From positions 164,449-228,448 of the forward strand of contig JBEPZU010000001.1 of assembly GCA_041640715.1 (NCBI GenBank): 64,000 bases of DNA, in the 5' to 3' direction. The stretch comes from DSFO01 sp041640715. Lineage in GTDB: Archaea > Thermoproteota > Thermoprotei > Gearchaeales > Gearchaeaceae. The notes below the pieces were generated by a model. The model worked only from the letters and a program-made list of their open reading frames with translations. It made no database searches and was not told the DNA's origin. Shown here in pieces: positions 1-8,930 of the stretch. Made by a program: the position numbers and the translations under genes. Numbering within the stretch: the stretch's first letter is position 1; the number at the start of each line of letters is the position of its first letter.

Positions 1-1
1 A

Positions 2-856
2 AGAAGATATTTCAGGAAAATAAATAAGCTAGTTTTGGAAGAAGCTGAAGAAGCAGCTCTAATAAGCAAGAGTATGGGTTTAGTATGCTATTCTAGTTTC
101 TCAGAAAACCTAGCAAAAGTCTTTTCCCTAATGCTAGAGCCTTTTAATATGAGAACTTTCAATGATCACGAGAAGAGCTTTAAATTCTTACTAGAATGCG
201 GAGTAAGTAAAGAAATTTTAAATAAAAGGTTCTCGGAGCTCGATGAAAAATCGCATTCTGAGATTTTCAAGAGTTTGGCAAGAAAAATGCTTAAAGAAGG
301 ATTTGATCCAATGATCATTGAAAGGATCTATGGTTATAATTATGTAACAAATGCTTATGGGAAATCCAAGAATTTGCGCCAAATGGCAAAAGCGATAGAT
401 TTCCTAGCAAGATCTATGAACATTGATACTTGGTTATTGGCTATATTAGAAGATAAATTATCGAGTTTCGATTTCTCTAAATATTTCGATGAGTATATTA
501 ATTTAATACATAGGATTTTAGTGTCTGCTTTCTCTGAAAAAAAATACAAACAATATAATAAATTCCTTCATTTCCATGTAGAAGGGAAGTATTATAATTT
601 CATAGGAAGCTTTGCAAACTTGCTAGTTGCTAGTGATTTGAAAGGTGATGTGATCGTTTTTTCCTCAGAAACTGAAGAAGGTCTTTTGAAGATATCTCTT
701 AGAACTAGGAAAAAAGACATAGATTTAGGAAATATAGCCTTTTCTATTGCTAATAAGCTAGCAGGAAATGGAGGAGGGCACAAGGACGCTGCTGGATTAA
801 TCATAGCTAGCGATAAACTTAATGATTTCCTTTCAGTCCTAGATTCAGTGTTATGA
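2..856 (+). CDS. DHH/DHHA1 phosphoesterase (RecJ/NrnA-like), 5' end outside the window
   Basis: Partial. The frame is open to the left edge, so the TTG at 35 is not needed as a start and the N-terminal DHH catalytic domain lies outside the window. What remains ends in a DHHA1 domain with a GGGHKDAAG motif about 30 residues from the C-terminus, the substrate-binding signature of DHH phosphoesterases (RecJ, NrnA, GdpP). Its stop overlaps the Pcc1 start as ATGA, so the genes are translationally coupled. A DHH protein upstream of Pcc1 and eS1 is, from memory, a common crenarchaeal order. It is probably a single-strand nuclease or oligonucleotide phosphodiesterase; the substrate cannot be read from this fragment. 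Confidence 0.85.
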   Translation, partial: RRYFRKINKLVLEEAEEAALISKSMGLVCYSSFSENLAKVFSLMLEPFNMRTFNDHEKSFKFLLECGVSKEILNKRFSELDEKSHSEIFKSLARKMLKEGFDPMIIERIYGYNYVTNAYGKSKNLRQMAKAIDFLARSMNIDTWLLAILEDKLSSFDFSKYFDEYINLIHRILVSAFSEKKYKQYNKFLHFHVEGKYYNFIGSFANLLVASDLKGDVIVFSSETEEGLLKISLRTRKKDIDLGNIAFSIANKLAGNGGGHKDAAGLIIASDKLNDFLSVLDSVL

Positions 857-1113
857 TTTTAGAACTCGTTCTATCTTTGGATTTCCCCTCAGCTGATGAT
901 GCTGAAAACGTCTTAAAAGCTCTAAGTCCAGATAATATAAAGATTCCTCCTGATCTTAGCCTAGAGATGACTAGGAATGGGAAAAAGTTGAAAATTTTTA
1001 TTAAAAGCAATAACATAAAAAGAGCAAGATCTTCCTTGGACGAGATTTTAGCCTTAATTTCCTCACTTGAAAAGTTAAATACTCTAAAGGCGAATAAGGA
1101 AGAATATGAGTAA
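853..1113 (+). CDS. pcc1: KEOPS complex subunit Pcc1
   Basis: An 86-residue protein of the Pcc1/CTAG family, small alpha-beta proteins that form the dimerisation unit of KEOPS. KEOPS transfers threonylcarbamoyl to A37 of ANN-decoding tRNAs (t6A). The sequence has the expected pattern: an LELVLSLDF strand, a helix, the PDLSLEMTRNGKKLKIFIKS strand pair and a C-terminal helix. The ATG overlaps the upstream stop by 4 nt, and its own 3' end overlaps the eS1 start by 8 nt, giving a tight three-gene unit. The Sua5 gene at 36671 makes the activated substrate for the same modification. Length is typical for the family. Confidence 0.88.
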   Translation: MILELVLSLDFPSADDAENVLKALSPDNIKIPPDLSLEMTRNGKKLKIFIKSNNIKRARSSLDEILALISSLEKLNTLKANKEEYE

Positions 1114-1681
1114 AGTAAGGAAGGCTCCTCCTAAAGTATATAACGTTCATGTAGATGGAGTATTCAAGAATAAAGTCGTGGCTCAAATACTAGGAAGAGA
1201 AGGAAGTGTGTTAAAAAGGACCATCGAAGTAACCCTTGCAGATTTAGTAGAAGATTATACTAATTTATATTATCAATACATCAAACTCAAGTTCCAAATA
1301 GTAGGAGTTGACGAACAAGAATTATTCGCAAAGTTTAAGGGTCATGAACTTACTAGAGATTATGTTAGGAGTTTAGTAAGGGTAGGAACTTCAGCGGTAT
1401 ATGCTGTTTATGATTTCAATACTACTGATAATATCCATTTTAGAATCCAAGTATTAGCGATAACAGCACAAAGAGTTTCCCATTCAAAGGAGAGCGCAAT
1501 AAGGAAGAGAATATGGAAGGTATGTGAAGAGAAATTACCTAAAATGAGTTTTGATGAGGCAGCTGAATATATTTATCTAGGAAAACTTGCGGCTGACATA
1601 AATCAAGAAGCTAAGAAAGTGTATCCTTTGAAGAAAGTCGAAGTGATAAAGAGCAAAGTTTTAACGCCGTTTCTACCTTAA
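1106..1681 (+). CDS. rps3ae: 30S ribosomal protein eS1 (S3Ae)
   Basis: A 191-residue eS1/S3Ae protein of the small ribosomal subunit. Recognisable blocks are GREGSVLKRTIEVTLADL, the YYQYIKLKFQIVGVD strand, KFKGHELTRDYVRSLVR and ITAQRVSHSKESAIRKR. Length is close to archaeal homologues (about 200). The start at 1106 overlaps the end of pcc1, consistent with co-translation. The stop is separated by a single base from the convergent YchF gene, so the two transcripts probably overlap at their 3' ends. Confidence 0.95.
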   Translation: MSKVRKAPPKVYNVHVDGVFKNKVVAQILGREGSVLKRTIEVTLADLVEDYTNLYYQYIKLKFQIVGVDEQELFAKFKGHELTRDYVRSLVRVGTSAVYAVYDFNTTDNIHFRIQVLAITAQRVSHSKESAIRKRIWKVCEEKLPKMSFDEAAEYIYLGKLAADINQEAKKVYPLKKVEVIKSKVLTPFLP

Positions 1682-1682
1682 A

Positions 1683-2876
1683 TCATCTCGATGCTACAAT
1701 TTTTATCACGTCTCTATCATTCAATACTTGATCTGCTGATATCCTTTGTTTCCTTTTAACGTCTATTGCGAACATGAAATTTTCTCCGAGCTCTGAATGT
1801 ATCATGTATGCTAATTCTCTGGCCGTAGTTTCCTTTGGGACTAGGAATACATCAGGTAAAACTCTACCTTCGTGATCTGTTAACTTATTTTGATCTTCTA
1901 CGGGGAAGACTGCGATGTAGCCAAGTAACTTGAAATAGCATGCTTCTATAGCCTCTTGTACTCCTGTACTTCCGAACTTCTTTAGAACACGCTCTTTTAT
2001 ATAATTCAAAGCCTTGAGCTTGTTTTCATCGACATCCTTTATTATCTCGAAATCTGAGGAGCCAGGGAAATACTTTATAATTCCCATTTCATCGGCCTTT
2101 TTAAGTGCAAGTTCTGCCTCTGAAGAGGTTGGGATGACAATTCTTTCTTTAAATTCTTTCTTCAACCTCTCGTAGTTATTCCATGATTCTGGTATGTCTA
2201 TTTTGTTTGCTACGATTAGCATAGGCTTAGCCTTATTCCAAAGCGTTATTAGGAAATCCTTGAGATCCGCATCATTCCATTCTTTCAAGTGTTTTTGAAT
2301 CGTAGAAAAAACTTCGGCAATATATTTCTTCTTTATCGAAAATCCGCTTAGCTTTTTTTCGAAGAATTCCAAGATCTTAGACTTCTCTTCATGCACGATT
2401 TTCCTGATTTCTCTTTCAAATTCTTCTTTAAATCTAGAATAAATCCACATGGCTATCTCTTCATCTATGAACTTGACATCCTCTATTGGGTCATGTGTTC
2501 CTGTTTTCATAATTCTTCCTTCAGAATCCGTATATCCAGATGCATCGACTACATGTATTAGAGCATCTGCTCTTCTTATTTCGTCTAAGAACTTATTGCC
2601 CAAACCCCTTCCCTTCCAAGCTTCAGGAACCAGCCCTGCTAGGTCGATGACCTCTACTGGAACAAGTCTTATTCCGTTAATACATAACGAATTCCTAGGA
2701 TTATCTTTAACTCCCAATTCCTTACAAACGCATTTAACTCTAAGATATGCTATACCCTTGTTTGGTTCTATCGTTGTAAAAGGATAGGGTGCTATCTTAA
2801 CAACTTGTTTAGTAAGAGCGCTAAAAAAAGTGCTTTTCCCAGCATTAGGTTTGCCTATTATTCCTATCAGCGGCAA
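1683..2876 (-). CDS. YchF/Ola1-family redox-regulated GTPase
   Basis: A 397-residue OBG-like P-loop GTPase. The G1 loop GKPNAGKST is at residues 8-16, followed by the switch and G3 region (VIDLAGLVPEAWKGRGLGNKFLDE), the NKID G4 motif near residue 225 and a C-terminal TGS domain from about residue 310 (VFPVEDQNKLTDHEGRVLPD). Unlike bacterial YchF it has the archaeal/eukaryotic-type insert with extra helices. The family binds nucleotide and associates with ribosomes; its precise role is unsettled. The start is TTG, giving MPLIGIIGKP with the G1 loop at the expected place. It is monocistronic and convergent with eS1. Confidence 0.92.
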   Translation of the reverse strand: MPLIGIIGKPNAGKSTFFSALTKQVVKIAPYPFTTIEPNKGIAYLRVKCVCKELGVKDNPRNSLCINGIRLVPVEVIDLAGLVPEAWKGRGLGNKFLDEIRRADALIHVVDASGYTDSEGRIMKTGTHDPIEDVKFIDEEIAMWIYSRFKEEFEREIRKIVHEEKSKILEFFEKKLSGFSIKKKYIAEVFSTIQKHLKEWNDADLKDFLITLWNKAKPMLIVANKIDIPESWNNYERLKKEFKERIVIPTSSEAELALKKADEMGIIKYFPGSSDFEIIKDVDENKLKALNYIKERVLKKFGSTGVQEAIEACYFKLLGYIAVFPVEDQNKLTDHEGRVLPDVFLVPKETTARELAYMIHSELGENFMFAIDVKRKQRISADQVLNDRDVIKIVASR

Positions 2877-2909
2877 CCCAGTTCAACTATTCATTTTATA
2901 TCAATAAGA

Positions 2910-2917
2910 TTTAAATA
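2910..2917 (+). promoter_or_regulatory. Probable TATA box for the ABC transporter operon
   Basis: TTTAAATA lies about 22 nt upstream of the ATG at 2939, the spacing expected for a leaderless archaeal transcript. A second signal complicates the start: GAGGAGGTA at 2948-2956 is a strong Shine-Dalgarno-like element just upstream of an in-frame ATG at 2963. Confidence 0.5.
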
Positions 2918-2938
2918 AATGTAATTGAAAGGAAAAAT

Positions 2939-3640
2939 ATGGCAAGCGAGGAGGTAATAAGAATGATAAATGTTCACAAAATTTATAGATTAGGCGAGGT
3001 GGAAGTTCCTGCTCTTGTTGATGTAAATCTTTCTATAAAAAAAGGTGAATTTGTAGCTATACTAGGTCCTTCTGGTTCTGGAAAGACCACCATGCTTAAT
3101 TTATTGGGTGCGCTCGATAAAGCTACTAAAGGTGAGGTTATCATAAATGGGGTCCCTCTTAGTAAGTTAAATGATAAACAACTTGCTGATCTCAGGCTCA
3201 AGACCATAGGATTTGTTTTCCAAAACTTTTATCTAGTGCCTTGGCTTAGAGCCTTAGAAAATGTCATGTTACCTATGATTTTTGCAGAAAAACCTCTATC
3301 TTACAGGAGACAGAGGGCGCTTGAGTTGTTAAAGATAGTTGGTTTGGAAAGAAGGGCTTATCATAAACCTACTGAACTTAGCGGGGGCGAACAACAGAGG
3401 GTTGCTATCGCTAGGGCTTTGGCCAATGAACCTTCTATAATTTTAGCAGATGAACCCACTGGTAATTTAGATACCAAAACAGGCGCTATTATCGTGGATT
3501 TGCTTGAGAAGATAAATTTGGAAAGGGAAGTAACCATTATAATGGTGACGCATAATCTTGAGGTGGCTAATAGAGCTAGAAGAATAATAAGATTACGTGA
3601 TGGTCGCATAGTTAGTGATGAATCAATAAGCGGAAGCTAG
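2939..3640 (+). CDS. ABC transporter ATP-binding protein (LolD/MacB type)
   Basis: A 233-residue ABC ATPase. Walker A GPSGSGKTT is at residues 43-51, the Q-loop in FVFQNFYLVPWL near 94, the signature LSGGEQQRVAIARALA near 146-161, Walker B IILADEPTGNLD near 165-176 and the H-loop THN near 207. All catalytic motifs are intact. The family partners with MacB/FtsX-type permeases that extrude or release substrates mechanically rather than importing. The next two genes are its permease and a large secreted partner. The start is uncertain: the ATG at 2939 fits a leaderless start, the ATG at 2963 has the better ribosome binding site. Confidence 0.93.
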   Translation: MASEEVIRMINVHKIYRLGEVEVPALVDVNLSIKKGEFVAILGPSGSGKTTMLNLLGALDKATKGEVIINGVPLSKLNDKQLADLRLKTIGFVFQNFYLVPWLRALENVMLPMIFAEKPLSYRRQRALELLKIVGLERRAYHKPTELSGGEQQRVAIARALANEPSIILADEPTGNLDTKTGAIIVDLLEKINLEREVTIIMVTHNLEVANRARRIIRLRDGRIVSDESISGS

Positions 3641-3644
3641 GAAC

Positions 3645-4886
3645 ATGAGGTCTACTGATTATTTTAGGTATTCGTTCCTTCATCTGAAAAACAAGTCATC
3701 TAGGTCATTTCTCACCATATTAGGAGTAGCTCTAAGCGTAATGGCAATGGTTAGTATTGTTTCCATAGCCCAAGGTTTTGGAATTGCAATAGAAAGAGCT
3801 CTTACTGCGCAATTTAGTATTGATACAGTGATAGTGGTGGACCCTCTAGGAATCTATACATTAACTACGGATGACATAGAAAGGCTTAAGAGTTCTCTGC
3901 CTTCTGCGCAAGTAGCTAGAATTTCGCCTGTAAAAATAGTGGCAGCAGACGTCTATACTTCCTCAGGTCTTTACGCAAAGACATTACTTGCAGGGGTTAA
4001 TGCGAGCGAGGTAAGATACATTTGGCCTATTCTCTATGTAGCAAGAGAAGGCACTTTACCTGATCTTGATTGGGACTTTGAGGGGGCTGTAGTAGGTTCT
4101 AGTTTGGCTCATAAGCTTAATTTACACGCGGGTGATACTATACGAATACAGATTGTTCAGGAAGGAACTAACTTATTCATAACTAGAGAAGTGAAAATAA
4201 GGGCTGTTCTTAAAGAATCTGGAATGAACCTCGTAGGAGTAGATGTTGACAGCGCAGTATTAATGAGTATAACTAAAGTGATGAAAATGAGTAATCCTCC
4301 TGATCTTCCAAACAAACTTTCTATGATCTTAGTCCAATTTAAAGATCCTGCTATAGCTTTGAGAAGTGAAAGTCTAATACAAAACACCGTATTTGGAGGT
4401 AATGTAAGAGCTGTAGCCATGCAGGCCTATGCGAGGGCAGTAGAGAATGTTGTGACTTTGTTTAACGCAATGCTAATCTCGCTGGTAATAATCGCCGTAG
4501 TTATAGCAGGTGTAGGTGTTATGAATACCATGTTTACTACAGTAAGGGAGAGGATTAAAGAAATCGGTGTTAATAGAGCAGTAGGAGCCAAAGCTTTAGA
4601 AATCCTCAATCTTTTCTTCGTAGAAGCTTTGATAATAGCTATTCTAGGCATGATTCTTGGAACTTTTCTAGGCATAGTAGCAGTTTATGTAATAGATCAA
4701 TCAAATCTTTTGCAGTCTGCAATACAACTTGGAGGAGTGATAACTCTTAAAGCTTCTCCGTTTTTAGATCCCTTCTTAATAACGATTTGGAATATAATTA
4801 TCCTAATAGCAACATTAAGTTTCAGCTATCTACCTGCTAGAAGGGCCTCGAAGGTTCAACCTGTTGTAGCTTTAAGATATGAATAA
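3645..4886 (+). CDS. ABC transporter permease, MacB/FtsX-like
   Basis: A 413-residue membrane protein. One N-terminal membrane helix (about residues 20-45) is followed by a large extracytoplasmic domain of about 220 residues (MacB-PCD-like) and three C-terminal helices near residues 270-295, 325-350 and 375-400. This is the four-helix type VII ABC topology (MacB, LolCE, FtsX). The ERIKEIGVNRAVGAK coupling helix after the second helix is diagnostic. It starts 4 nt after the ATPase stop and overlaps the next gene by 8 nt. The substrate is unknown; in this family it may be a surface protein or lipid-like molecule. Confidence 0.9.
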   Translation: MRSTDYFRYSFLHLKNKSSRSFLTILGVALSVMAMVSIVSIAQGFGIAIERALTAQFSIDTVIVVDPLGIYTLTTDDIERLKSSLPSAQVARISPVKIVAADVYTSSGLYAKTLLAGVNASEVRYIWPILYVAREGTLPDLDWDFEGAVVGSSLAHKLNLHAGDTIRIQIVQEGTNLFITREVKIRAVLKESGMNLVGVDVDSAVLMSITKVMKMSNPPDLPNKLSMILVQFKDPAIALRSESLIQNTVFGGNVRAVAMQAYARAVENVVTLFNAMLISLVIIAVVIAGVGVMNTMFTTVRERIKEIGVNRAVGAKALEILNLFFVEALIIAILGMILGTFLGIVAVYVIDQSNLLQSAIQLGGVITLKASPFLDPFLITIWNIIILIATLSFSYLPARRASKVQPVVALRYE

Positions 4887-7365
4887 AATTTCTTTATTTT
4901 TATTTATTTTACTTATAGTCCCTTTATTCGTTCATAATGTTGAAGCCCTTGATGTGGAAAGACCTTTAATTTATCGAGGCCCTTATGAAGGTGCTAAAGA
5001 TTCTTTTTATAGCGATGATATAAACATAGATTACGCGCTGTTTTCCCAAGGAGAAGTCAGTGTTATAAAGGGACCTGGCTACGTTAATTTTGATGGTTCT
5101 TCGATAATAATGAATTGGAGAGGCTTCCTAGCAAGTATTTCCCCGTCCCCCATTGTAATTCTTTCAGTTAATTTCAAGCCTAAACTTGTTGCAGGCGATA
5201 GATTTATCAAAGTTAACTTGACTTTAGAATTGGATTACCTACTTCCTTTTCAGTCTTATTTCAAAATCAATTATCCAGATGGAAGTAACACAGAAATTAG
5301 AGGAGAAGGTAAGCAAAAAATAGTTAAAGACATTACAAATATAGCTCCTGACGGAAGTGCCACTATTACGTTAGAGCTTTATGTTCTAGGCATTTTAGGA
5401 CAATTTTTCAATTCCTATGTGAAAGTTAAAATATATGAAACTCTTCAAAGAACTTTTAAGCTAGCAACCAAGCACGAGATGTATTTTAGCGAAGATTATA
5501 AGACTGTTTATCATTATGCTTCAATACCTATCCAGTATTCAACTGGTCTTTACGATGAGACTTATGTTAGAATTTTATACCCTAAAGTTTTTGAACTGAT
5601 AAATGCTTCTAGAGCCAATTTCCCATATTCTTTTGACGGCTGGTCTAAGAAAATCGAAGGTAATGCTACTGTATTAATGAAGAAAGCCCCTTTTGGGGAG
5701 GGAAATATTGAAACTGTTATTTCCATGACTTTCAAACATCAGCAATCAATTTATCTAATACAAACATTAACTTCTCTACTATCTCCTAGCGAAAGCTGGA
5801 CATACAATGAGACGATGAGGTTAGTAGCGATTAATTTAGATATTAAGATTAAAGAGCTGAGGCGTGACCAATTTAATTTTGGATATTACATAATAAATCC
5901 TGATGGAGACATAATAGGTTATTATGATTTCCCTTCGGAAAGTTTTAGAGTGGAGGAGACTCGAGAATCTCCTCTGGGGAGGGTATTGGTAGCCAATGCA
6001 AATATAACGTTGGATTTCACCTATAACAGGCCTGGAATGTATAGAATTCAAACAATATCAATAACACCATATAGTTTAGGAATTAATGAAACCAGATTTC
6101 TAGTTTATGATATAGACATTTCAAAACAAAGATTAACTTCAATAAGTACCGTTGAAATTGCCGGTAGTTTCAACATCACAGCTTCTTTAAATATATCTGA
6201 ATATGGAATTTTCTACCAAGGAGCCTTTTTAATCGCAGCTGATGAATCCTCACCCTCTAAACCTTATTCTAAGACCTTCAAGGTAACTAGCGGTATAGGT
6301 GTTTCCTCTCTAGTTATAAAAAACAAAATAGAATATCCTGGAACACTAGATAAGCCAAGCGAACCTAATTTGGCATTTTTCACCCTGATCAATAACTCAA
6401 CCGAGACTAAGATTTTAGATGAAATAATTATAGGCATCGAGGTGTTCGATCAGTTATCAATTGCTACTTTTTCTCTCTTAGGAAAGGAGCCTAATTATTT
6501 AAAACCTGGAGAGATAAGGAGTTACGCGCTTTTATTTTCGATAGCTTTGCTTAATCAATACTTGGCTAATTACTTGGCTAAAAATTACAACATAACGGCT
6601 AAAATAATAAGTCAACAAACTGGTAAGAGTTATGGTCTTAATTTCACTTATGGAAAAGATCCTTCTAAAGTAAACCCAGCTGTAATACAATTAGAAAGGA
6701 CTAAGGTTTGGAAATTGATCGTCTCGGTCGATAACAAAGTCTACAGCTCAGACTTTTTATTATATGATCCCGGAAAATATTTCAAGGGAGATCTGCTCTT
6801 TGTAGCACCAGCCTTATTAGAAGGGTCGATTGTAACTTTCAATTCATCTCTTAATTTAAGAAGTGCTATTCAAAAATATGCAATTTATGGAATAACCTAT
6901 ACGAGTGATTACTTGGTGAAAATCAAAGAAATACTAAGAGACAGTATTAAGGTTGAGCTCTCTTTGGAAGGTAATTATACGATAAAAGGTAAGGCTGGAG
7001 AACCTTTTACGATAAGTGTTCTCGCTAAGAATCTTTCTAATGTAACTTCCGTGACTTTCAATATAAAAGTATATAGCGGCTTTAATACTTTTTACGAGAA
7101 TACTTACCTATTACAGCCCAACGAGAACAAAGTCATAAATATCTCTTTAACCATGCCTGAGGGACTTACTGGTGATTATCTCATTGTCGAATCTTCTACT
7201 TTAGGAGTTATAGTTGCGATATTAAAGTTAGAGTATTCTCAGGACATCTTGGAGAACATTACTAAGCCTATAGGACCTGTAGTTAGTAACCAAACTATTA
7301 TCTTAATTATAATAATTATATTAACAGTATTAATTCTCTTAAGATTATTTTTAAAAAAGCTTTAG
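4879..7365 (+). CDS. Large secreted, C-terminally membrane-anchored protein linked to the ABC transporter
   Basis: An 828-residue protein I do not recognise as a named family. It has an N-terminal signal sequence (KISLFLFILLIVPLFVHNVEA), about 760 residues rich in beta-strand-like sequence with many N-glycosylation sequons (NxS/T), and a single C-terminal membrane helix (about residues 805-825) followed by KKL. The region around residues 685-775 looks like an immunoglobulin-like or CARDB-like extracellular repeat. Overlap with the permease (8 nt) makes it part of the same unit. It could be an extracellular substrate receptor or a surface-layer-associated component. Function is not assignable from sequence alone. 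Confidence 0.75.
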   Translation: MNKISLFLFILLIVPLFVHNVEALDVERPLIYRGPYEGAKDSFYSDDINIDYALFSQGEVSVIKGPGYVNFDGSSIIMNWRGFLASISPSPIVILSVNFKPKLVAGDRFIKVNLTLELDYLLPFQSYFKINYPDGSNTEIRGEGKQKIVKDITNIAPDGSATITLELYVLGILGQFFNSYVKVKIYETLQRTFKLATKHEMYFSEDYKTVYHYASIPIQYSTGLYDETYVRILYPKVFELINASRANFPYSFDGWSKKIEGNATVLMKKAPFGEGNIETVISMTFKHQQSIYLIQTLTSLLSPSESWTYNETMRLVAINLDIKIKELRRDQFNFGYYIINPDGDIIGYYDFPSESFRVEETRESPLGRVLVANANITLDFTYNRPGMYRIQTISITPYSLGINETRFLVYDIDISKQRLTSISTVEIAGSFNITASLNISEYGIFYQGAFLIAADESSPSKPYSKTFKVTSGIGVSSLVIKNKIEYPGTLDKPSEPNLAFFTLINNSTETKILDEIIIGIEVFDQLSIATFSLLGKEPNYLKPGEIRSYALLFSIALLNQYLANYLAKNYNITAKIISQQTGKSYGLNFTYGKDPSKVNPAVIQLERTKVWKLIVSVDNKVYSSDFLLYDPGKYFKGDLLFVAPALLEGSIVTFNSSLNLRSAIQKYAIYGITYTSDYLVKIKEILRDSIKVELSLEGNYTIKGKAGEPFTISVLAKNLSNVTSVTFNIKVYSGFNTFYENTYLLQPNENKVINISLTMPEGLTGDYLIVESSTLGVIVAILKLEYSQDILENITKPIGPVVSNQTIILIIIIILTVLILLRLFLKKL

Positions 7366-7392
7366 TTACTAGAGTGTAATTACAACAAGAAA

Positions 7393-7398
7393 TTTATA
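7393..7398 (+). promoter_or_regulatory. TATA box for the prenyl diphosphate synthase
   Basis: TTTATA ends 24 nt upstream of the ATG at 7423, which fits a near-leaderless archaeal promoter. Confidence 0.5.
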
Positions 7399-7422
7399 GA
7401 GAATTTTAGTAATTCCCATGAA

Positions 7423-8445
7423 ATGGCTGAAAGTGTAGAAGCTGCTAAGTTAGGCTATGAATTCTCGAGAATTCTGGAGTCATATCGCGGTAGAATAATT
7501 AAAAACATACTTGAGCATGTTAGAAGCAACATACCAATTCTCGATGAGGCTTCTAAACATTTGATAAATGCAGGGGGTAAACTTCTTAGGCCTTCTCTGG
7601 TTGTTTTGGCTTGCAAAGCAGTAGGTGGGGATGAAGATCTTGCAACCTTTGCCTCCGTAGGCGGTGAGACTGCTCACGTAGCGAGTCTCATTCATGATGA
7701 CATAATAGACGGGGACGAACTAAGGAGAAATGTCAAAACTGTGCATTTGGAATACGGTTTGCCTTTAGCTATACTTGCAGGGGATTTTCTTATAATAAAG
7801 AGCTTCCAAATGATAGAAAGGTTAGTAAGAGAAAAAGGCTTCCCTGCTGAAAGAGCTATTGAATTACTTAGACTTAGTTGCGAGGGAGCTCTAGACGTTA
7901 CTGAGGGCGAAGTAATGGATATCTTATTTTTAGAAAGGGATCATGTTTCTCTCCATGAATATCTAAAGATGATAGAGCTAAAGACAGCTAGAGCCTTTGA
8001 GGTTTCGATGAAAGGCGGCGCAATCTTGGGCTTTGGAAGTAGGGAAGAAATAGAAATGTTAGGTAATTATGGTCTTTATCTAGGAATGGCTTTTCAAATA
8101 GAAGATGATTTGCTTGGCAGTATTGGTAAGAGAGAAGATGTCGGTAAACCTATAAGCGATATTGTGAAAAAAAGGAAAAATTTCTTGGTATGTTATGTAG
8201 ATACATTCGGAAGTCCCGAACAAAGAAGAGAATTGAGGAGGATATTGTCCAAAAAAGAAATCGACGAAAGAGAATTGTATGAGGCAAGAAATTTATTCTC
8301 GGAAAGTAATGCAATAGAAGCAGCTAAAAATTATATAAGAGATTACACAAGGAAGGCAGTAAAATCTATCAGTTCTCTAAAACCCTCAGAGACCAAAGAT
8401 CTTTTAATAGAATTAGCTTATTACTTGGCTAATAGGACTAAATAA
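7423..8445 (+). CDS. Trans-isoprenyl diphosphate synthase (GGPP synthase or longer-chain)
   Basis: A 340-residue polyprenyl synthetase. The first Asp-rich motif DDIID is at residues 92-96, followed by GDELRRN; the second is EDDLLGSIGKREDVGKPISDI near 225-245, with the third Asp replaced by Gly as I recall from crenarchaeal enzymes. GGKLLRP near residue 51 and the conserved Lys/Arg sites are present. It condenses IPP with allylic diphosphates. GGPP feeds ether lipid synthesis, as does the geranylgeranyl reductase at 40811. Residues 4 and 5 before DDIID are Ser and Ala rather than aromatic, which in this family can allow products longer than C20, for example quinone tails. Confidence 0.9.
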   Translation: MAESVEAAKLGYEFSRILESYRGRIIKNILEHVRSNIPILDEASKHLINAGGKLLRPSLVVLACKAVGGDEDLATFASVGGETAHVASLIHDDIIDGDELRRNVKTVHLEYGLPLAILAGDFLIIKSFQMIERLVREKGFPAERAIELLRLSCEGALDVTEGEVMDILFLERDHVSLHEYLKMIELKTARAFEVSMKGGAILGFGSREEIEMLGNYGLYLGMAFQIEDDLLGSIGKREDVGKPISDIVKKRKNFLVCYVDTFGSPEQRRELRRILSKKEIDERELYEARNLFSESNAIEAAKNYIRDYTRKAVKSISSLKPSETKDLLIELAYYLANRTK

Positions 8446-8473
8446 ATTTAACTTATTCTTCGTTTAATCTTTT

Positions 8474-8794
8474 GTGGAAGAGAATGTAAAAGAAGCAGCT
8501 GAAGTATTCGGCGCATTAGCTAGCGAAGTTAGGTTGAAAATAATCATGTCTCTAAAAGACGGTCCTAAAACTTGGAGTGAGCTCATGTTCGGTCTTCAAG
8601 TTAATCCTAAAATACTTGATGAATCTCTTAAAAAACTTCTTAAAGCAGGGGTTATAGTTAAGGAGGGAAATAAGTACAGGTTGACTGGATTGGGCGATTA
8701 CATTCTTCAGATAATAACTCCTATTTCGCAACTGGCTATAGAAGTACTTGTATCCCTCTTGAAAGGATTCACATCTAAGAGAAAGAAAAATTAA
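8474..8794 (+). CDS. Winged-helix (ArsR-like) DNA-binding protein
   Basis: A 106-residue protein with a winged-helix fold: a helix (FGALASEVRLKIIMSLKDGPKTWSEL), a recognition helix (NPKILDESLKKLLKAGVI) and a wing (VKEGNKYRLTGLGDYIL). The C-terminal amphipathic helix may dimerise. The start is GTG at 8474. It follows the prenyl synthase by 28 nt and may share its transcript. Likely a small transcriptional regulator; the target is unknown. Confidence 0.72.
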   Translation: MEENVKEAAEVFGALASEVRLKIIMSLKDGPKTWSELMFGLQVNPKILDESLKKLLKAGVIVKEGNKYRLTGLGDYILQIITPISQLAIEVLVSLLKGFTSKRKKN

Positions 8795-8893
8795 GTTCTT
8801 CCAAAATCTTTTCGTCTAGCCCGAATTTTGGGGTAAAATTTTAAGTTTTTAACCTGCTTCCTTTCAACTAAGACCGAGCTTTCTTTAAAAGGA

Positions 8894-8905
8894 TTATATT
8901 TAAAA
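8894..8905 (+). promoter_or_regulatory. Promoter (TATA region) of the giant subtilase
   Basis: TTATATTTAAAA, centred about 32 nt before the ATG at 8931, predicts transcription starting a few bases before the start codon. The rest of 8795-8930 is AT-rich and I see no gene in it. Confidence 0.5.
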
Positions 8906-8930
8906 ACTCCAATGTGCTTTTATCCTTACA

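Noticed and set aside
3613..3659. GTGATGA followed 36 nt later by CTGA, like a C/D box sRNA at the junction of the ABC ATPase and permease genes
   Set aside because: No D'/C' pair at correct spacing, and all of it is coding sequence apart from 4 nt.
8800..8870. Minus-strand frame reading FGLDEKILEELNFSFS
   Set aside because: About 20 codons between stops, no start codon, overlaps the 3' end of a better gene.
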